Below are positions 55,096 to 63,841 of a stretch of DNA of 64,000 nt, piece by piece (within the stretch, counting starts at the first letter, position 1; every line of letters begins with the position of its first letter). Under the pieces are notes generated by a model. The model saw only the letters and a list, made by a program, of their open reading frames with translations. It searched no databases and was not told the DNA's origin. The translations under genes were made by a program, and so were the position numbers. Source of the stretch: Pseudomonadota bacterium (GTDB lineage Bacteria; Desulfobacterota; Desulfobulbia; Desulfobulbales; Desulfocapsaceae); contig JAHJLI010000008.1 in assembly GCA_018821785.1 (NCBI GenBank), forward strand, positions 1-64,000, read 5' to 3'.

Positions 55096-55548
55096 TCAGT
55101 TTTTCTGCTTTTTAAAGGGATTCATGATCAGTACCGGGCAATGCGCCCGTTTTAAAACACGTTCCGCCACACTGCCCAGGAGGATTTTCTCCAAACCTTT
55201 CGCACCGTGGGTAGAGATAATTATCAGATCTGCATCGGCAGTCTCAGCCAGTTCTACGATCTTTTCGACAGGCTCACCGTTTACCACCTGTCCGGTACAA
55301 CCTGGGCATTTTTCCTTGGTATCGTCAACAAGATTGGCCATTCTTTCCTTAGCTGAGAAATGCACCTTGTCCCGATACTCCGCGGCGAAGGGGGCGCCGA
55401 CCATGGCATCACCCGGATAGGCTTCGACAATATGGACAAAATGGATGGTTGCAGCCAACTTTTCCGCCATGTAGCTGGCGTAACCAACCAATTTGCTGGT
55501 ATTTTTTGCAAAATCAACAGGAACAACAATTTTCTCAATTGTTTTCAT
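55096..55548 (-). CDS. Universal stress protein (UspA)
   Basis: 150 residues with a strong site (GGAGG). Single Usp fold: start KIVVPVDFAKNTSKLVGYAS, ATP loop LIIISTHGAKGLEKILLGSVAERV with the G-2x-G-9x-GS pattern, ending HCPVLIMNP. Likely an ATP-binding cytosolic dimer. A sigma-54 promoter candidate lies 200 bp upstream, and a 64-codon frame overlaps its start. Confidence 0.92.
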   Translation of the reverse strand: MKTIEKIVVPVDFAKNTSKLVGYASYMAEKLAATIHFVHIVEAYPGDAMVGAPFAAEYRDKVHFSAKERMANLVDDTKEKCPGCTGQVVNGEPVEKIVELAETADADLIIISTHGAKGLEKILLGSVAERVLKRAHCPVLIMNPFKKQKN

Positions 55549-55739
55549 ACGGCAACCTCCTTTTCAGTGGAAAAACCCTCGCTTGCCCATTCTAGCGTAT
55601 AGCAGCTCTTCCCCATTTTTGCCACTCTGCCCGTCGGCGTGGCGGTTATCATTTCTTTGAAAATGTAATTACCTGTTTCCGGCAAACTGCACTCTTGCCA
55701 ACTCCCCCAAACGAATTCTATTCTTTTGATCCCTGACAC
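55545..55739 (-). CDS. Possible 64-residue leader protein before Usp
   Basis: GTG-start frame (MSGIKRIEFVWGSWQECS..., ending GFSTEKEVAV) whose TGA overlaps the Usp ATG (ATGA). Composition is protein-like and the overlap suggests coupling. Against it, the sigma-54 promoter candidate would place the transcript start within a few bases of the GTG, leaving no room for a ribosome site. No family recognised. Confidence 0.35.
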   Translation of the reverse strand: MSGIKRIEFVWGSWQECSLPETGNYIFKEMITATPTGRVAKMGKSCYTLEWASEGFSTEKEVAV

Positions 55740-55749
55740 TCTTTAACTA

Positions 55750-55767
55750 TTGCACAATATGTGCCAA
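55750..55767 (-). promoter_or_regulatory. Sigma-54 promoter candidate for Usp gene
   Basis: Minus strand TTGGCACATATTGTGCAA: TTGGCAC is a perfect -24 block, GC follows at exactly 10 bp. Predicted start near 55740 gives a leader of about 190 bp to the Usp ATG. Confidence 0.55.
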
Positions 55768-56168
55768 ATCATCCTTCTCCTTAAAAAACATCGATCCCTT
55801 CGTTTTTTAAGAGATGAACACGCTTTCGACACCGCCAACCCCGCAGGAAAACCATATGAATGGAACGCTTTGTGCCAAACTATTTCTCGTCGGATCACTT
55901 CGAGCAAAGATCGTTCTGGCCATCACACGTTGAGTAACACTCGTGAAAATCAAGAGATCATAATGATATCACAGGAAGAAGGATGCAAATAAGAGTGAGG
56001 TTCTAAAAGCCTGAAGAGGTCCCGAGGAAAACTTGAGAACAACAGCTGCGGCAACGAAAAAAAGGGGTACGATGTGACCTGTGTCAGATATTTTTACACC
56101 CTGTAAATATTTCTGTCGCCAGAACAACACATCTATAAGAATCTCCTTATCAGAACTGGGTGACAATA

Positions 56169-56294
56169 ATGCGAACGCAACAACCTTTCCACATTATGGT
56201 CACCGACATCAATTATAACGTCAGAGATCTCCTGAAAGTGAAATGCCCTCAGTCCTATTCTCAAAAGTACTGGTCGCCAGTTCCTGCAATTTGA
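56169..56294 (+). pseudogene. N-terminal fragment of a receiver paralogue
   Basis: Frame MRTQQPFHIMVTDINYNVRD then stop after 41 residues. It matches the start of the receiver gene at 58695 (MRPPELFHIVVTDINHHIRD) position by position for about 22 residues, then diverges. The rest of the 696-bp space between 55740 and 56435 has no supported gene. Confidence 0.6.
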
Positions 56295-56435
56295 CAATAT
56301 GGGTTTCTTCAACAGAATTCTTCATTATCTAGGAAAAACTGACGATGGGAACAATACTCAGACAGAAAAATGCTATTCGCAGCCTTCTGCTGATTGTGTC
56401 GTAATATATATTTTTCCTTTCCATGGTAGCCTCTG

Positions 56436-57044
56436 TCAGTTATCTAAGACCGAGCGCAGTTGAACGAGCAATTGCTCGGTTGGCAGCGCATCGCTGACAA
56501 TAAGATCTGCTAATATATTTCCGAGTTCCTGCTCAACACGGTCTTTGCACAAGTTATCGACAAACAGGATTGCCTTCTGCTCTGGAAAGCGGGCCAGAAG
56601 GTTGAGTGTTTTAATGGTATTCTTGCTGTAGGACTTATGAAAAATGATCACCCAATCAGGAGAAAAAGTGAGTATATTCAGGTCTGCGAATCTGCCGGCA
56701 GTTGAAGTCTCGACGAGAATGTTATAATGGCTGGCAAAAAATCTGCAGATTATGTCAACCTGGTCGCACTTATCCTGAAATACATACTCATCGTTGGCGA
56801 TGAATAGGATTTTTTTGGTTTTCGGTGGAAGGAGCAACGCGGAAACAGGCATACCGTTTCTGACCAGAAACCAAACAACCTCTGCTGCATCAACAAAATC
56901 AGGTCCCGTCTTTCCCGGCTTCTGTATCTTATCAGCAATCCATTTTTTCACTTCTTGGCTGGAAGTACAGCATGCCCCTGCTATTTCATCAATCGACAGG
57001 AGTCGTTTCCCGTTTTTACTGCTGTGATACCATCCTCTAATCAT
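56436..57044 (-). CDS. HTH protein with degenerate receiver-like domain
   Basis: 202 residues from the ATG at 57044 (MIRGWYHSSKNGKRLL); the frame is open to 57182 without a good site. Residues 14-55 look like a MerR/excisionase-type winged HTH (LLSIDEIAGACCTSSQEVKKWI). The rest (KKILFIANDEYVFQDKCDQV to LRSVL) follows the receiver pattern, but the phospho-Asp position reads DWVIIFHKS and no conserved Lys is evident, so phosphorylation is unlikely. Divergent from the cytidylate-kinase-like trio and a candidate local regulator. Function unknown. Confidence 0.6.
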   Translation of the reverse strand: MIRGWYHSSKNGKRLLSIDEIAGACCTSSQEVKKWIADKIQKPGKTGPDFVDAAEVVWFLVRNGMPVSALLLPPKTKKILFIANDEYVFQDKCDQVDIICRFFASHYNILVETSTAGRFADLNILTFSPDWVIIFHKSYSKNTIKTLNLLARFPEQKAILFVDNLCKDRVEQELGNILADLIVSDALPTEQLLVQLRSVLDN

Positions 57045-57418
57045 GATTCGTTTCCGCGCTGAGGCCTGATGTGTCAATTGCACCATTGAACTCTTACCAG
57101 GAGATACGCAACCGCCGTGCCACGACGACACCAGAAAATGTAAATAATATTTTCGACGTATAATCGCTGTATTACAAATCATGAAAGACAGTCTTCAAAC
57201 AACGGGACCAGATATTTTAAAATTACAGATGACCATAGCGTCCGAATCGTTAACACCATGTAAAGAGGACTGACACTCAACGAATCACCGACAATCATCC
57301 GTTACCGTCTTGGCCAGATGGCGGTGCTGAAAAAATCTGCGAGTAACGCCGTGCAAACCTTTATATCCAGGGCACTCTGCAATTCCTGCAGGGAAATCAC
57401 CTCAATGAAAACGATCTA

Positions 57419-57435
57419 TGGCATGTTAGTTGCGA
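57419..57435 (+). promoter_or_regulatory. Sigma-54 promoter candidate for the kinase-like trio
   Basis: TGGCATGTTAGTTGCGA: near-perfect -24 (TGGCATG) and -12 (TTGCG) blocks with GG and GC 10 bp apart, 47 bp before the ATG at 57482. The remaining 437-bp gap has no gene. Confidence 0.65.
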
Positions 57436-57481
57436 CAGGTAAACTTGATATCAGAGCCCTACTTCAAAGGAGGAGAACATT

Positions 57482-58138
57482 ATGTGGTCAATAGCACTTT
57501 TTCCCTGTTCGTATACAAATGGAGCGACGATTATTGGTGAATTGATACACTCTCTGCATTTGCCGGTTTATACCGATGCAATGCTCTTTTCTGAGGTCTC
57601 AGAACAATTTGGGATCTCGGCAGAAAGGTTGCATAAAATTACATTTGAGAGACTACCGGCATTGCACCGATATCTCCTCAAGAAGGAAAAATATATAAAC
57701 TGCATGAAATGTTCACTTGGTGCTCAATTGATGAATCATCCCAAAGGCCGACTGCACTACGGGTTGCACACCAGTCTTCTCGACTCTCAAAATAACCTGG
57801 TTCTGAAAGTGCTTGTTTTCGACGATGAAGAGTGCCGTGTGAAAAGAGCTATGCAACAGGAGGGGTTTACAGAAAGAATCGCGAGGAACCAGGTCCGGAG
57901 AGATGATGAAAAGGTTTCTGATTGGACCAATTTTCTCTTTCATAAACAGGCGTATGACCGATCACTCTACGATGTCGTCATCAACCTGAGAAACAAGTAC
58001 GTGTTCGAAATAGCAACAGAGATTGTTGCATACTTTAGGGCTACTGCAAATTTGGAAAATCTGTTGCCAGATGATGGCGCTCTACCGGTTCTGGACAATC
58101 AGCTCAATATGGGTGAACAAATGGGCTGGGTTGGATGA
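57482..58138 (+). CDS. Cytidylate-kinase-like protein with degenerate P-loop
   Basis: 218 residues, strong site (AAAGGAGG). The later half matches the cytidylate-kinase-like family: DDEECRVKRAMQQEGF, IARNQVRRDDEKVSDW and DRSLYDVVINLRNKYV. The N-terminal nucleotide loop reads CSYTNGATIIGELI and lacks GKS/GKT, so normal kinase activity is doubtful. Such proteins occur near two-component genes in Desulfobacterota. A role in signalling rather than CMP synthesis is inference. First gene of a sigma-54-driven trio. Confidence 0.7.
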   Translation: MWSIALFPCSYTNGATIIGELIHSLHLPVYTDAMLFSEVSEQFGISAERLHKITFERLPALHRYLLKKEKYINCMKCSLGAQLMNHPKGRLHYGLHTSLLDSQNNLVLKVLVFDDEECRVKRAMQQEGFTERIARNQVRRDDEKVSDWTNFLFHKQAYDRSLYDVVINLRNKYVFEIATEIVAYFRATANLENLLPDDGALPVLDNQLNMGEQMGWVG

Positions 58139-58171
58139 ATATCTAAGAATCACCAATGAAGTAATTGAAAA

Positions 58172-58627
58172 ATGGAAGAAATTATGGAAACGGTCAGAAA
58201 AGATTTTGTAGTACGACGGGTTATAAGCTATGAACTGGCAGCATTTACTCTGATAATTGCCTTAATCTGGCTCGATGAATTGGCCGATATTCCTCATCTG
58301 CTACTTGGCGCAGAAAAAACACCAGTGAACTGGAGAGAATCACTCTTCGAGACCATGCTCATTACCCCTATCGGTGCAATAATTATCTATTACACCAATA
58401 TATTGATTCGTAGAATGAAGTATCTTGAAGGTTTTTTGCCGATCTGTTCTTCCTGTAAAAAAATCAAGGACGAGAAAGACAATTGGCAGCCTATAGAATC
58501 CTATATTCATGACAGAACCGAAGCTCAGTTTAGTCATGGACTCTGCCCATGCTGCGCGAAAAAACTCTATCCTGAAATATTTTCTGACAGTGATGATCCA
58601 AAACAATATGTCCCAACCAATCGATGA
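58172..58627 (+). CDS. Two-helix membrane protein with Cys-rich signalling tail
   Basis: 151 residues. Two membrane segments (YELAAFTLIIALIWL; ETMLITPIGAIIIYYTNIL) are followed by GFLPICSSCKKIKDEKDNWQ and FSHGLCPCCAKKLYPE. This tail is common at the C-terminus of sensor kinases and PAS proteins in Desulfobacterota and may bind a metal through two CxxC pairs. Here it stands without any kinase domain. 33 bp after the kinase-like gene. Confidence 0.75.
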   Translation: MEEIMETVRKDFVVRRVISYELAAFTLIIALIWLDELADIPHLLLGAEKTPVNWRESLFETMLITPIGAIIIYYTNILIRRMKYLEGFLPICSSCKKIKDEKDNWQPIESYIHDRTEAQFSHGLCPCCAKKLYPEIFSDSDDPKQYVPTNR

Positions 58628-58694
58628 GCATATTGATAAGCACATACAACTAAACGATTAAAAAAAACAACACCAAAAGAACAAAGCCACAGCC

Positions 58695-59063
58695 ATGCGA
58701 CCCCCTGAATTATTCCATATTGTTGTGACCGATATCAATCACCATATTCGCGACTTTCTGCAACGAGAGTTGGAAAAAGAAGGTTGTACCGTTTGCAGCG
58801 TGAAAACAGGCGTTATGGCGTACGTCCGCATATTCAGTTCAGATCCTTTAGACTTAATCATTCTTGATCCGGAATTATTTCACCCTTTCGATCAGACTCT
58901 CATTGGAAAAATCGTTCATCGACGTTCTTCACTGCAAATAATCATTCATACCTACCTGGATTCAATCGATGGGATTAAGGCGGGTAACAATATTTATCTG
59001 GTTGAAAAAAGTGGGCAGAGCATTGGTTCATTGAAAGCTATTATCCGTAAATGTTTTGAGTAG
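58695..59063 (+). CDS. Divergent stand-alone receiver protein
   Basis: 122 residues. Receiver pattern: acidic TDIN at the first strand, Asp in LIILDPELF as likely phospho-acceptor, Lys in YLVEKSG. The usual Thr/Ser position reads IIHTY. Third gene of the trio; a truncated relative lies at 56.17 kb. Partner may be the kinase at 60.6-62.1 kb. No output domain. Confidence 0.75.
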   Translation: MRPPELFHIVVTDINHHIRDFLQRELEKEGCTVCSVKTGVMAYVRIFSSDPLDLIILDPELFHPFDQTLIGKIVHRRSSLQIIIHTYLDSIDGIKAGNNIYLVEKSGQSIGSLKAIIRKCFE

Positions 59064-59215
59064 TTCCAAGACAAAAAGACACTTTAATGGCACCATCTCC
59101 GATTGTAGGTTTTTACAAGATTGTCATGAGTGAAAGGAGTCTCACTCTTTTCAGCGGGCTTACTGTGAGAGACAGGTGCAAACGTGTCAGCCACCTATTA
59201 CTCTCCACAGCCGGA

Positions 59216-60625
59216 TCAGGTGTCAAGTTTATATTTGTCTATTTTTGCATGTAAGGTTGGTCTGGATATGCCAAGTATTTTTGCAGCGTTTGACCGGTTA
59301 CCGTGCGTGATAACAAGAGCTTCTCGCACTAAAAGCGCTGCGACATGGTCGAGACAGGAATCAAAAAGTTTTTCTTGTTTTTCTGAGTGCAGAACACCTC
59401 GGACCCATAACTGAATATCTCCGGCAACAGCCTGATCTACGTCGCCGTTCGGAACTGATCGTTCCTGGTTGAGGGTAATGTCTTCGGGTTGAAGAGGGGC
59501 ACCTCTGTTAAAAATCAAGGCTTTTTTGATGACGTTGGAAAGCTCTCGGATATTGCCGGGCCAGTCATATTGTTTTGTCTTATTCAAAGCCTCGGCAGTA
59601 ATACCAGGATTATTGAGCGACATTTCAGATGAAAGTCTGGCAAGAAGATATTCAACCAGGACATCAATATCCTCTTTGCGTTCCCTGAGGGGAGGTATGG
59701 TGAGGGTAACTACCCTGAGACGGTAGTACAAATCTTCTCTGAACGTCCCATCGGCTACTGCTGCTTCAAGATCCCGGTTAGTTGCGGCAACAACCCTTAC
59801 ATCCACATCGATCGGGTCTTTCCCCCCTAGTCTTTCGATACTGTTTTCCTGCAATAATCGCAGGAATTTGGACTGGATACTGAGCGGCATATCGCCAATC
59901 TCATCGAGAAATACTGTTCCTCCCCTTGCTTGCTCGATTTTACCGACCCGCCTGTGCATAGCACCGGTAAAGGTACCTTTTTCATAGCCGAAAAGTTCAC
60001 TCTCAAGCAATGTTTCCGGTATGGCTACACAGTTGACCACAACAAAGGGTTTATCCGCCCGGTTGGAGTGATTATAGATTGCCCGCGAAACGAGCTCTTT
60101 GCCAGTTCCGGATTCACCTCTGATCAAAACAGTGGCATCCGTTGGAGAGACTCTGCCAATCGCTTTATACACCTCCAGCATACTGCTGCCACTGCCGACC
60201 AGGGCTTCCCTGCCTGAAAAGATTTCTCCATCGGGATTGACGTCCACCGGCGAGGACATGCACCGGCCTGCAACCACAGCCTTTTCCACAACCAAGAGCA
60301 TTTCAGGTACATCAAAAGGTTTATAAATATAATCAAAGGCCCCTCTCTGGATAGCTCCGATGGCGGTTTCAGTGCTGCTGTAGGCGGTAATGATGATCAC
60401 AGGAAGTTTTGGAAATACTTCATGTATGACTTCAAAAACCTCAAGTCCACCCATGTCAGGCAAACGAATATCGAGAATGACCACGTTCGGCCTGTTTCTT
60501 TTGACCGATTCAATCCCCTCACTGCCGGTAAAAGCGTTCGCTGTCTTATACCCTTCCTGAGAGAGAATTTTGGCAAAACTCAATCCCAACTGCTGGTCAT
60601 CATCAATGATCAGAATCTGATTCAT
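59216..60625 (-). CDS. Sigma-54-dependent response regulator (NtrC family)
   Basis: 469 residues from the ATG at 60625 (MNQILIIDDDQQLG; GGAGAAGG upstream), overlapping the kinase end by 23 bp. Receiver Asp in VVILDIRLPD, Lys in IYKPFDV. AAA+ with Walker A GESGTGKE, the sigma-54 loop as GTFTGA (Thr for Ala), Walker B VFLDEIGD. Fis-type HTH RSNAAKILGISRPTLHAKI. A roughly 30-residue loop lies between receiver and AAA+. Nearby sigma-54 promoter candidates at 57.4 and 55.75 kb are possible targets. Confidence 0.95.
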   Translation of the reverse strand: MNQILIIDDDQQLGLSFAKILSQEGYKTANAFTGSEGIESVKRNRPNVVILDIRLPDMGGLEVFEVIHEVFPKLPVIIITAYSSTETAIGAIQRGAFDYIYKPFDVPEMLLVVEKAVVAGRCMSSPVDVNPDGEIFSGREALVGSGSSMLEVYKAIGRVSPTDATVLIRGESGTGKELVSRAIYNHSNRADKPFVVVNCVAIPETLLESELFGYEKGTFTGAMHRRVGKIEQARGGTVFLDEIGDMPLSIQSKFLRLLQENSIERLGGKDPIDVDVRVVAATNRDLEAAVADGTFREDLYYRLRVVTLTIPPLRERKEDIDVLVEYLLARLSSEMSLNNPGITAEALNKTKQYDWPGNIRELSNVIKKALIFNRGAPLQPEDITLNQERSVPNGDVDQAVAGDIQLWVRGVLHSEKQEKLFDSCLDHVAALLVREALVITHGNRSNAAKILGISRPTLHAKIDKYKLDT

Positions 60626-62108
60626 GATCGCCTTCTCCTGTCGGTAACAAGATAGTACATTGAGCTCCCCCATCCAGATTAGGGGCAACAAGGAATTTGC
60701 CGTTGTGTTCCCGCACTATTCTGTTAACGATGCTCAGGCCAAGCCCTGAGCCGTCCTCTTTGGTTGTAAAAAAGGGTGTGACCACTTTATCTCTGATCGC
60801 CTCCGGAATTCCAGGACCATTGTCACTGACAGTGACAGCAACAACATCTCCCATCTTCGGATGGCGTTCATGGGTTTCGGTGATGGAAATTTTACCACCA
60901 GTTTCCATCGCTTCGCAGGCGTTCATGACCAGATTCACCAGAGCCTCTTTGATCCTGTCCGCATCCACCCTTACCTTTGGCAGGTCCGGCTGAGTGACAT
61001 AGTGCAGTTCCACGTTATACGCCCTGAGGCGGTATTCCAGAAGCGTTATAACAGATTTAACAACATCACCCAGGCTACATTCTCTCAGTCTGAGCTTGGG
61101 TGATCTGGCAAATTCTAAAAAATTTTCAACTATCCTGTCTATCCTGGCAATTTCATCGGAGATAACCTGCAGATCCTCACCTTGAGCATCCGTCAGTTGA
61201 AGAGATCGTCCCAGGGAAAACATCCTCATTTTTATAGAGGTAAAGGGATTCCTGATCGTGTGGGCAACCCCTGCCGCCAATTCGCCCACCATCACCATGC
61301 GTTCTGCCTGCAGAAGATTTTTCCGACTCCTGGCCAGTTCATCACTCGTTTCACCCAGATCCTTCATCATGCTTTTAAACGAATGTGTCAGAGAGTCTAC
61401 TTCATCTCTGGAGCTATCCTCGGGAGTGCTGCCGGTCTCAATTGCGAGTTCGCGGATAGGGCCAAGAATATTTCTGTGAAGTATAAAAAGTAAGGCTGCA
61501 CACAATAAGGTAAACATGGCCGTGGCAATAAACACAACCATCTTCAGGTGCCGAGAAAGAACTTCACTCGCTTTTTGTTTGTTAACAATAACCTGCCACT
61601 GATCCTGACTAAAAGCCCGGCAAAGCTCTAAAACTCCGAAAAAGACATCCCTCTGCTTTTCATGAAGGCTTGAAATAGCCCCCTGCAATTTCTTCGTTTT
61701 GTAATTGTCAATGGCAATATCTTTAGTCAGGACATAAGCATTGTATTTTTCGGAAATGACCTCAAGGGACTGTCTCTGTTTCGGAGTAAGCTCCAGACCC
61801 TTTGCCTGTTCAAGCATTTGGTAAAAAACCTGACGATACTCCCCGAGGGATTTAAGCCATGTCACATCACCATCAACGAGGTAATAGGTTAACAATCCTT
61901 TCTGATTGGCCAGGGCAAGCTCCATATCCTCGGCAATTTTATAGAGGTTGAATTCCTTTTCCACCATTGAGACCAACATTGTATCCATTTGGTGGGGATA
62001 GTAGAGCATACTCGCCCCGCCAATAATCACGATGACGGCCATTGCACTAAAAATACAGCTAATTCTTGACCTTAAGCTTAAAGCAGCAAACACACTCATC
62101 CTCCTCAC
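60603..62108 (-). CDS. Membrane sensor histidine kinase (partner of sigma-54 regulator)
   Basis: 501 residues (GTG start at 62108; an ATG at 62099 is possible, but the AGGAGG would then abut it). Membrane segments at about 20-38 and 188-208 flank a 150-residue, helix-rich sensor with many Lys/Glu. HAMP, then HisKA with the His in AAGVAHTIRNPFTS and ATPase boxes NLVMNACEAM, DNGPGIPEA, VTPFFTTK and GSGLGLS. Sensor type resembles chemoreceptor-like four-helix bundles. Signal unknown. Confidence 0.93.
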   Translation of the reverse strand: MRRMSVFAALSLRSRISCIFSAMAVIVIIGGASMLYYPHQMDTMLVSMVEKEFNLYKIAEDMELALANQKGLLTYYLVDGDVTWLKSLGEYRQVFYQMLEQAKGLELTPKQRQSLEVISEKYNAYVLTKDIAIDNYKTKKLQGAISSLHEKQRDVFFGVLELCRAFSQDQWQVIVNKQKASEVLSRHLKMVVFIATAMFTLLCAALLFILHRNILGPIRELAIETGSTPEDSSRDEVDSLTHSFKSMMKDLGETSDELARSRKNLLQAERMVMVGELAAGVAHTIRNPFTSIKMRMFSLGRSLQLTDAQGEDLQVISDEIARIDRIVENFLEFARSPKLRLRECSLGDVVKSVITLLEYRLRAYNVELHYVTQPDLPKVRVDADRIKEALVNLVMNACEAMETGGKISITETHERHPKMGDVVAVTVSDNGPGIPEAIRDKVVTPFFTTKEDGSGLGLSIVNRIVREHNGKFLVAPNLDGGAQCTILLPTGEGDHESDSDH

Positions 62109-62245
62109 ACCACACCAATGTTATTATTATTTCTATCCCGAAAAACCGAGACTATTTTCAATACCCTCGAAATCGATCGTTTCCCTGAGGGGTTCTCGCT
62201 CCCTGACAGATACCGGTCTAGCAAACGACAGTGGGGAGAGTGAGA

Positions 62246-62329
62246 AACAGCCTGTCATCGCTCAGAAAAGATATCCTCGATTGCCGGGTTCGCATGACCG
62301 AATTCCTCACCAACCATGACCGAGAATAA
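62246..62329 (+). pseudogene. 3' fragment of a MerR gene (copy of 53.4 kb)
   Basis: Matches the last 27 codons of the MerR gene at 53411-53493 with about six substitutions (CAGCCTGTCATCGCTCAG, then CGCATGACCGAATTCCTCAC, ends TAA for TGA). No start or HTH part remains upstream. It lies directly before the intact EamA gene, in the same order as the MerR-EamA remnant order at 53.5 kb. Confidence 0.85.
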
Positions 62330-62337
62330 TCCCCGTG

Positions 62338-63204
62338 TTATCCCCTCCTCCCTTCGTGCTTAACGAGAATCCGTCCCAAGAGTGAAGCAACTAGGATAAC
62401 CACCATTCCGAGCAGCACTCGACCCGACACAACCTGGTGGTGGACTACAGCTACCAGCAGCACCGCAAGCGGTGGCGTCAGATAGCTGAGAAAACCAATG
62501 ACCACGACGTTGCCTCCGGTCATAGCCCGATTCCATAGAAAAAAAGACAGCCCAAGTGGAACGCAGCCGAGATACACAGCCGAGGCCAAGGCGGCAAGTG
62601 ATGGCATCGCATGGGGCATGGACAGCACAAAAAGAACTGCGGACAAAACCGCCGCATACAGGGTAAAGGCGGTCATCGGTTCTTTCCTTACCTTCACATG
62701 GGCAAGACCAACTGAAAAGCTCGACCAGATGAGCCCGCAGATGAGCGCCAGCAAATAGCCCTTCATGTACCCAATATCGAAAGACAACTCCTTGCCGGAG
62801 CTGATCACCAGGCCCGCACCAAACAACCCGACCAGAGCGGTGACCACGATGGAAAGCTTAAGTTTTTTAAAAAGCAGCAGGGAGGAAAATACCACAATCC
62901 AGAACGACCAGGTGGTGGCTAGGATCGCCCCTTCGGCAAGTGGTGCACTGTTGAGGGCCAAATAGTAGATATAGTGGTAGAGAAATATGCCCCACACCCC
63001 CATAAGCGACGCCTTCAGCCCCGGCAGGTATACCTTGACGGTCCGCAGGGTGATAAGATCCAGGAGATAGAGGAAGGCAGCGGCACTGACAAAACTGTAA
63101 AACATCAGCTCCTCTGTGGAAAGCTCCTTCAGACCTGAACCTGTCGCTGCCGGAAGGCTCGACCAGCAGAGAATTGCCCCGAGAGCGTAGAAATAGAATT
63201 TCAT
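62338..63204 (-). CDS. EamA/DMT-family transporter
   Basis: 288 residues from the ATG at 63204 (MKFYFYALGAILCW; AAGGAA upstream). Ten membrane helices in two EamA repeats (first start MKFYFYALGAILCWSSLPA; second GYLLALICGLIWSSFSVGL) with the repeat ends SFFLWNRAMTGGNVVVIGFL. Drug/metabolite exporter family; substrate unknown, often amino acids or nucleobase-like metabolites. The 3' end of a second, lost copy lies at 53.5 kb. Confidence 0.88.
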   Translation of the reverse strand: MKFYFYALGAILCWSSLPAATGSGLKELSTEELMFYSFVSAAAFLYLLDLITLRTVKVYLPGLKASLMGVWGIFLYHYIYYLALNSAPLAEGAILATTWSFWIVVFSSLLLFKKLKLSIVVTALVGLFGAGLVISSGKELSFDIGYMKGYLLALICGLIWSSFSVGLAHVKVRKEPMTAFTLYAAVLSAVLFVLSMPHAMPSLAALASAVYLGCVPLGLSFFLWNRAMTGGNVVVIGFLSYLTPPLAVLLVAVVHHQVVSGRVLLGMVVILVASLLGRILVKHEGRRG

Positions 63205-63261
63205 CAAGATGCTTCCTTTGCACACGACGGTATCACTGAATCCGTTCGACTATCTTCCCAG

Positions 63262-63717
63262 TCAGCCTTTCCCCACCGCCACCTTGACCACAACCTTGTG
63301 GATCAACCCGGACGAGATCAACGGCAGATGGGCATCCTCAGGAAAGAAGACTGCAAACATCCCCAATTCAACCGGTAACCAAGCGGCAGGCGGATCGGCG
63401 TAGAAGCGAATATCCCCGTCATGGTCGTACGGCCCTGTCGGCTTTAGGCAATGAGATTTCGGCTTCCACCCCATTTCATCAATGCCGGACAGCACCATCT
63501 GAATATCAATATATTTTTCGTGCACCTCCAACAGCCCCTCATCCTTGCTGCGCCCTTGGTCTCTTGCCACCATTGCAAAAACCCGATCTCCATCAATGGC
63601 GTATTTGTCCACCGCCAACTCCAGTAAATCCGAACGTCTGAGAAAGGCAAAGGCCTTGCCAAAGCCATCATGCAGGGCTGCATAACGATCAGTGTTTTCC
63701 AATATATCGTAAATCAT
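63262..63717 (-). CDS. YhcH/YjgK/YiaL-family protein
   Basis: 151 residues from the ATG at 63717 (MIYDILENTDRY), chosen because AAGGAG stands 6 bp before it; upstream ATG at 63723 would abut the site. Cupin-like family DUF386: EGLLEVHEKYIDIQMVLSG and the end FFPEDAHLPLI with metal-ligand His and Glu. Members act near sialic-acid and sugar genes as putative anomerases; here beside an EamA exporter. Remnants of a second copy lie at 53.67-53.81 kb. Confidence 0.85.
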   Translation of the reverse strand: MIYDILENTDRYAALHDGFGKAFAFLRRSDLLELAVDKYAIDGDRVFAMVARDQGRSKDEGLLEVHEKYIDIQMVLSGIDEMGWKPKSHCLKPTGPYDHDGDIRFYADPPAAWLPVELGMFAVFFPEDAHLPLISSGLIHKVVVKVAVGKG

Positions 63718-63841
63718 CAGCATCTCCTTGTAGTTTGTGTGCACCAAGCCGGCAAGCATGACGAAAATTCATGTATTATTTAAAGAGTTTACGCATTCAA
63801 TTTATGCCATAGCCAGCTTCCCTCTGCAACGACCTAGAATT

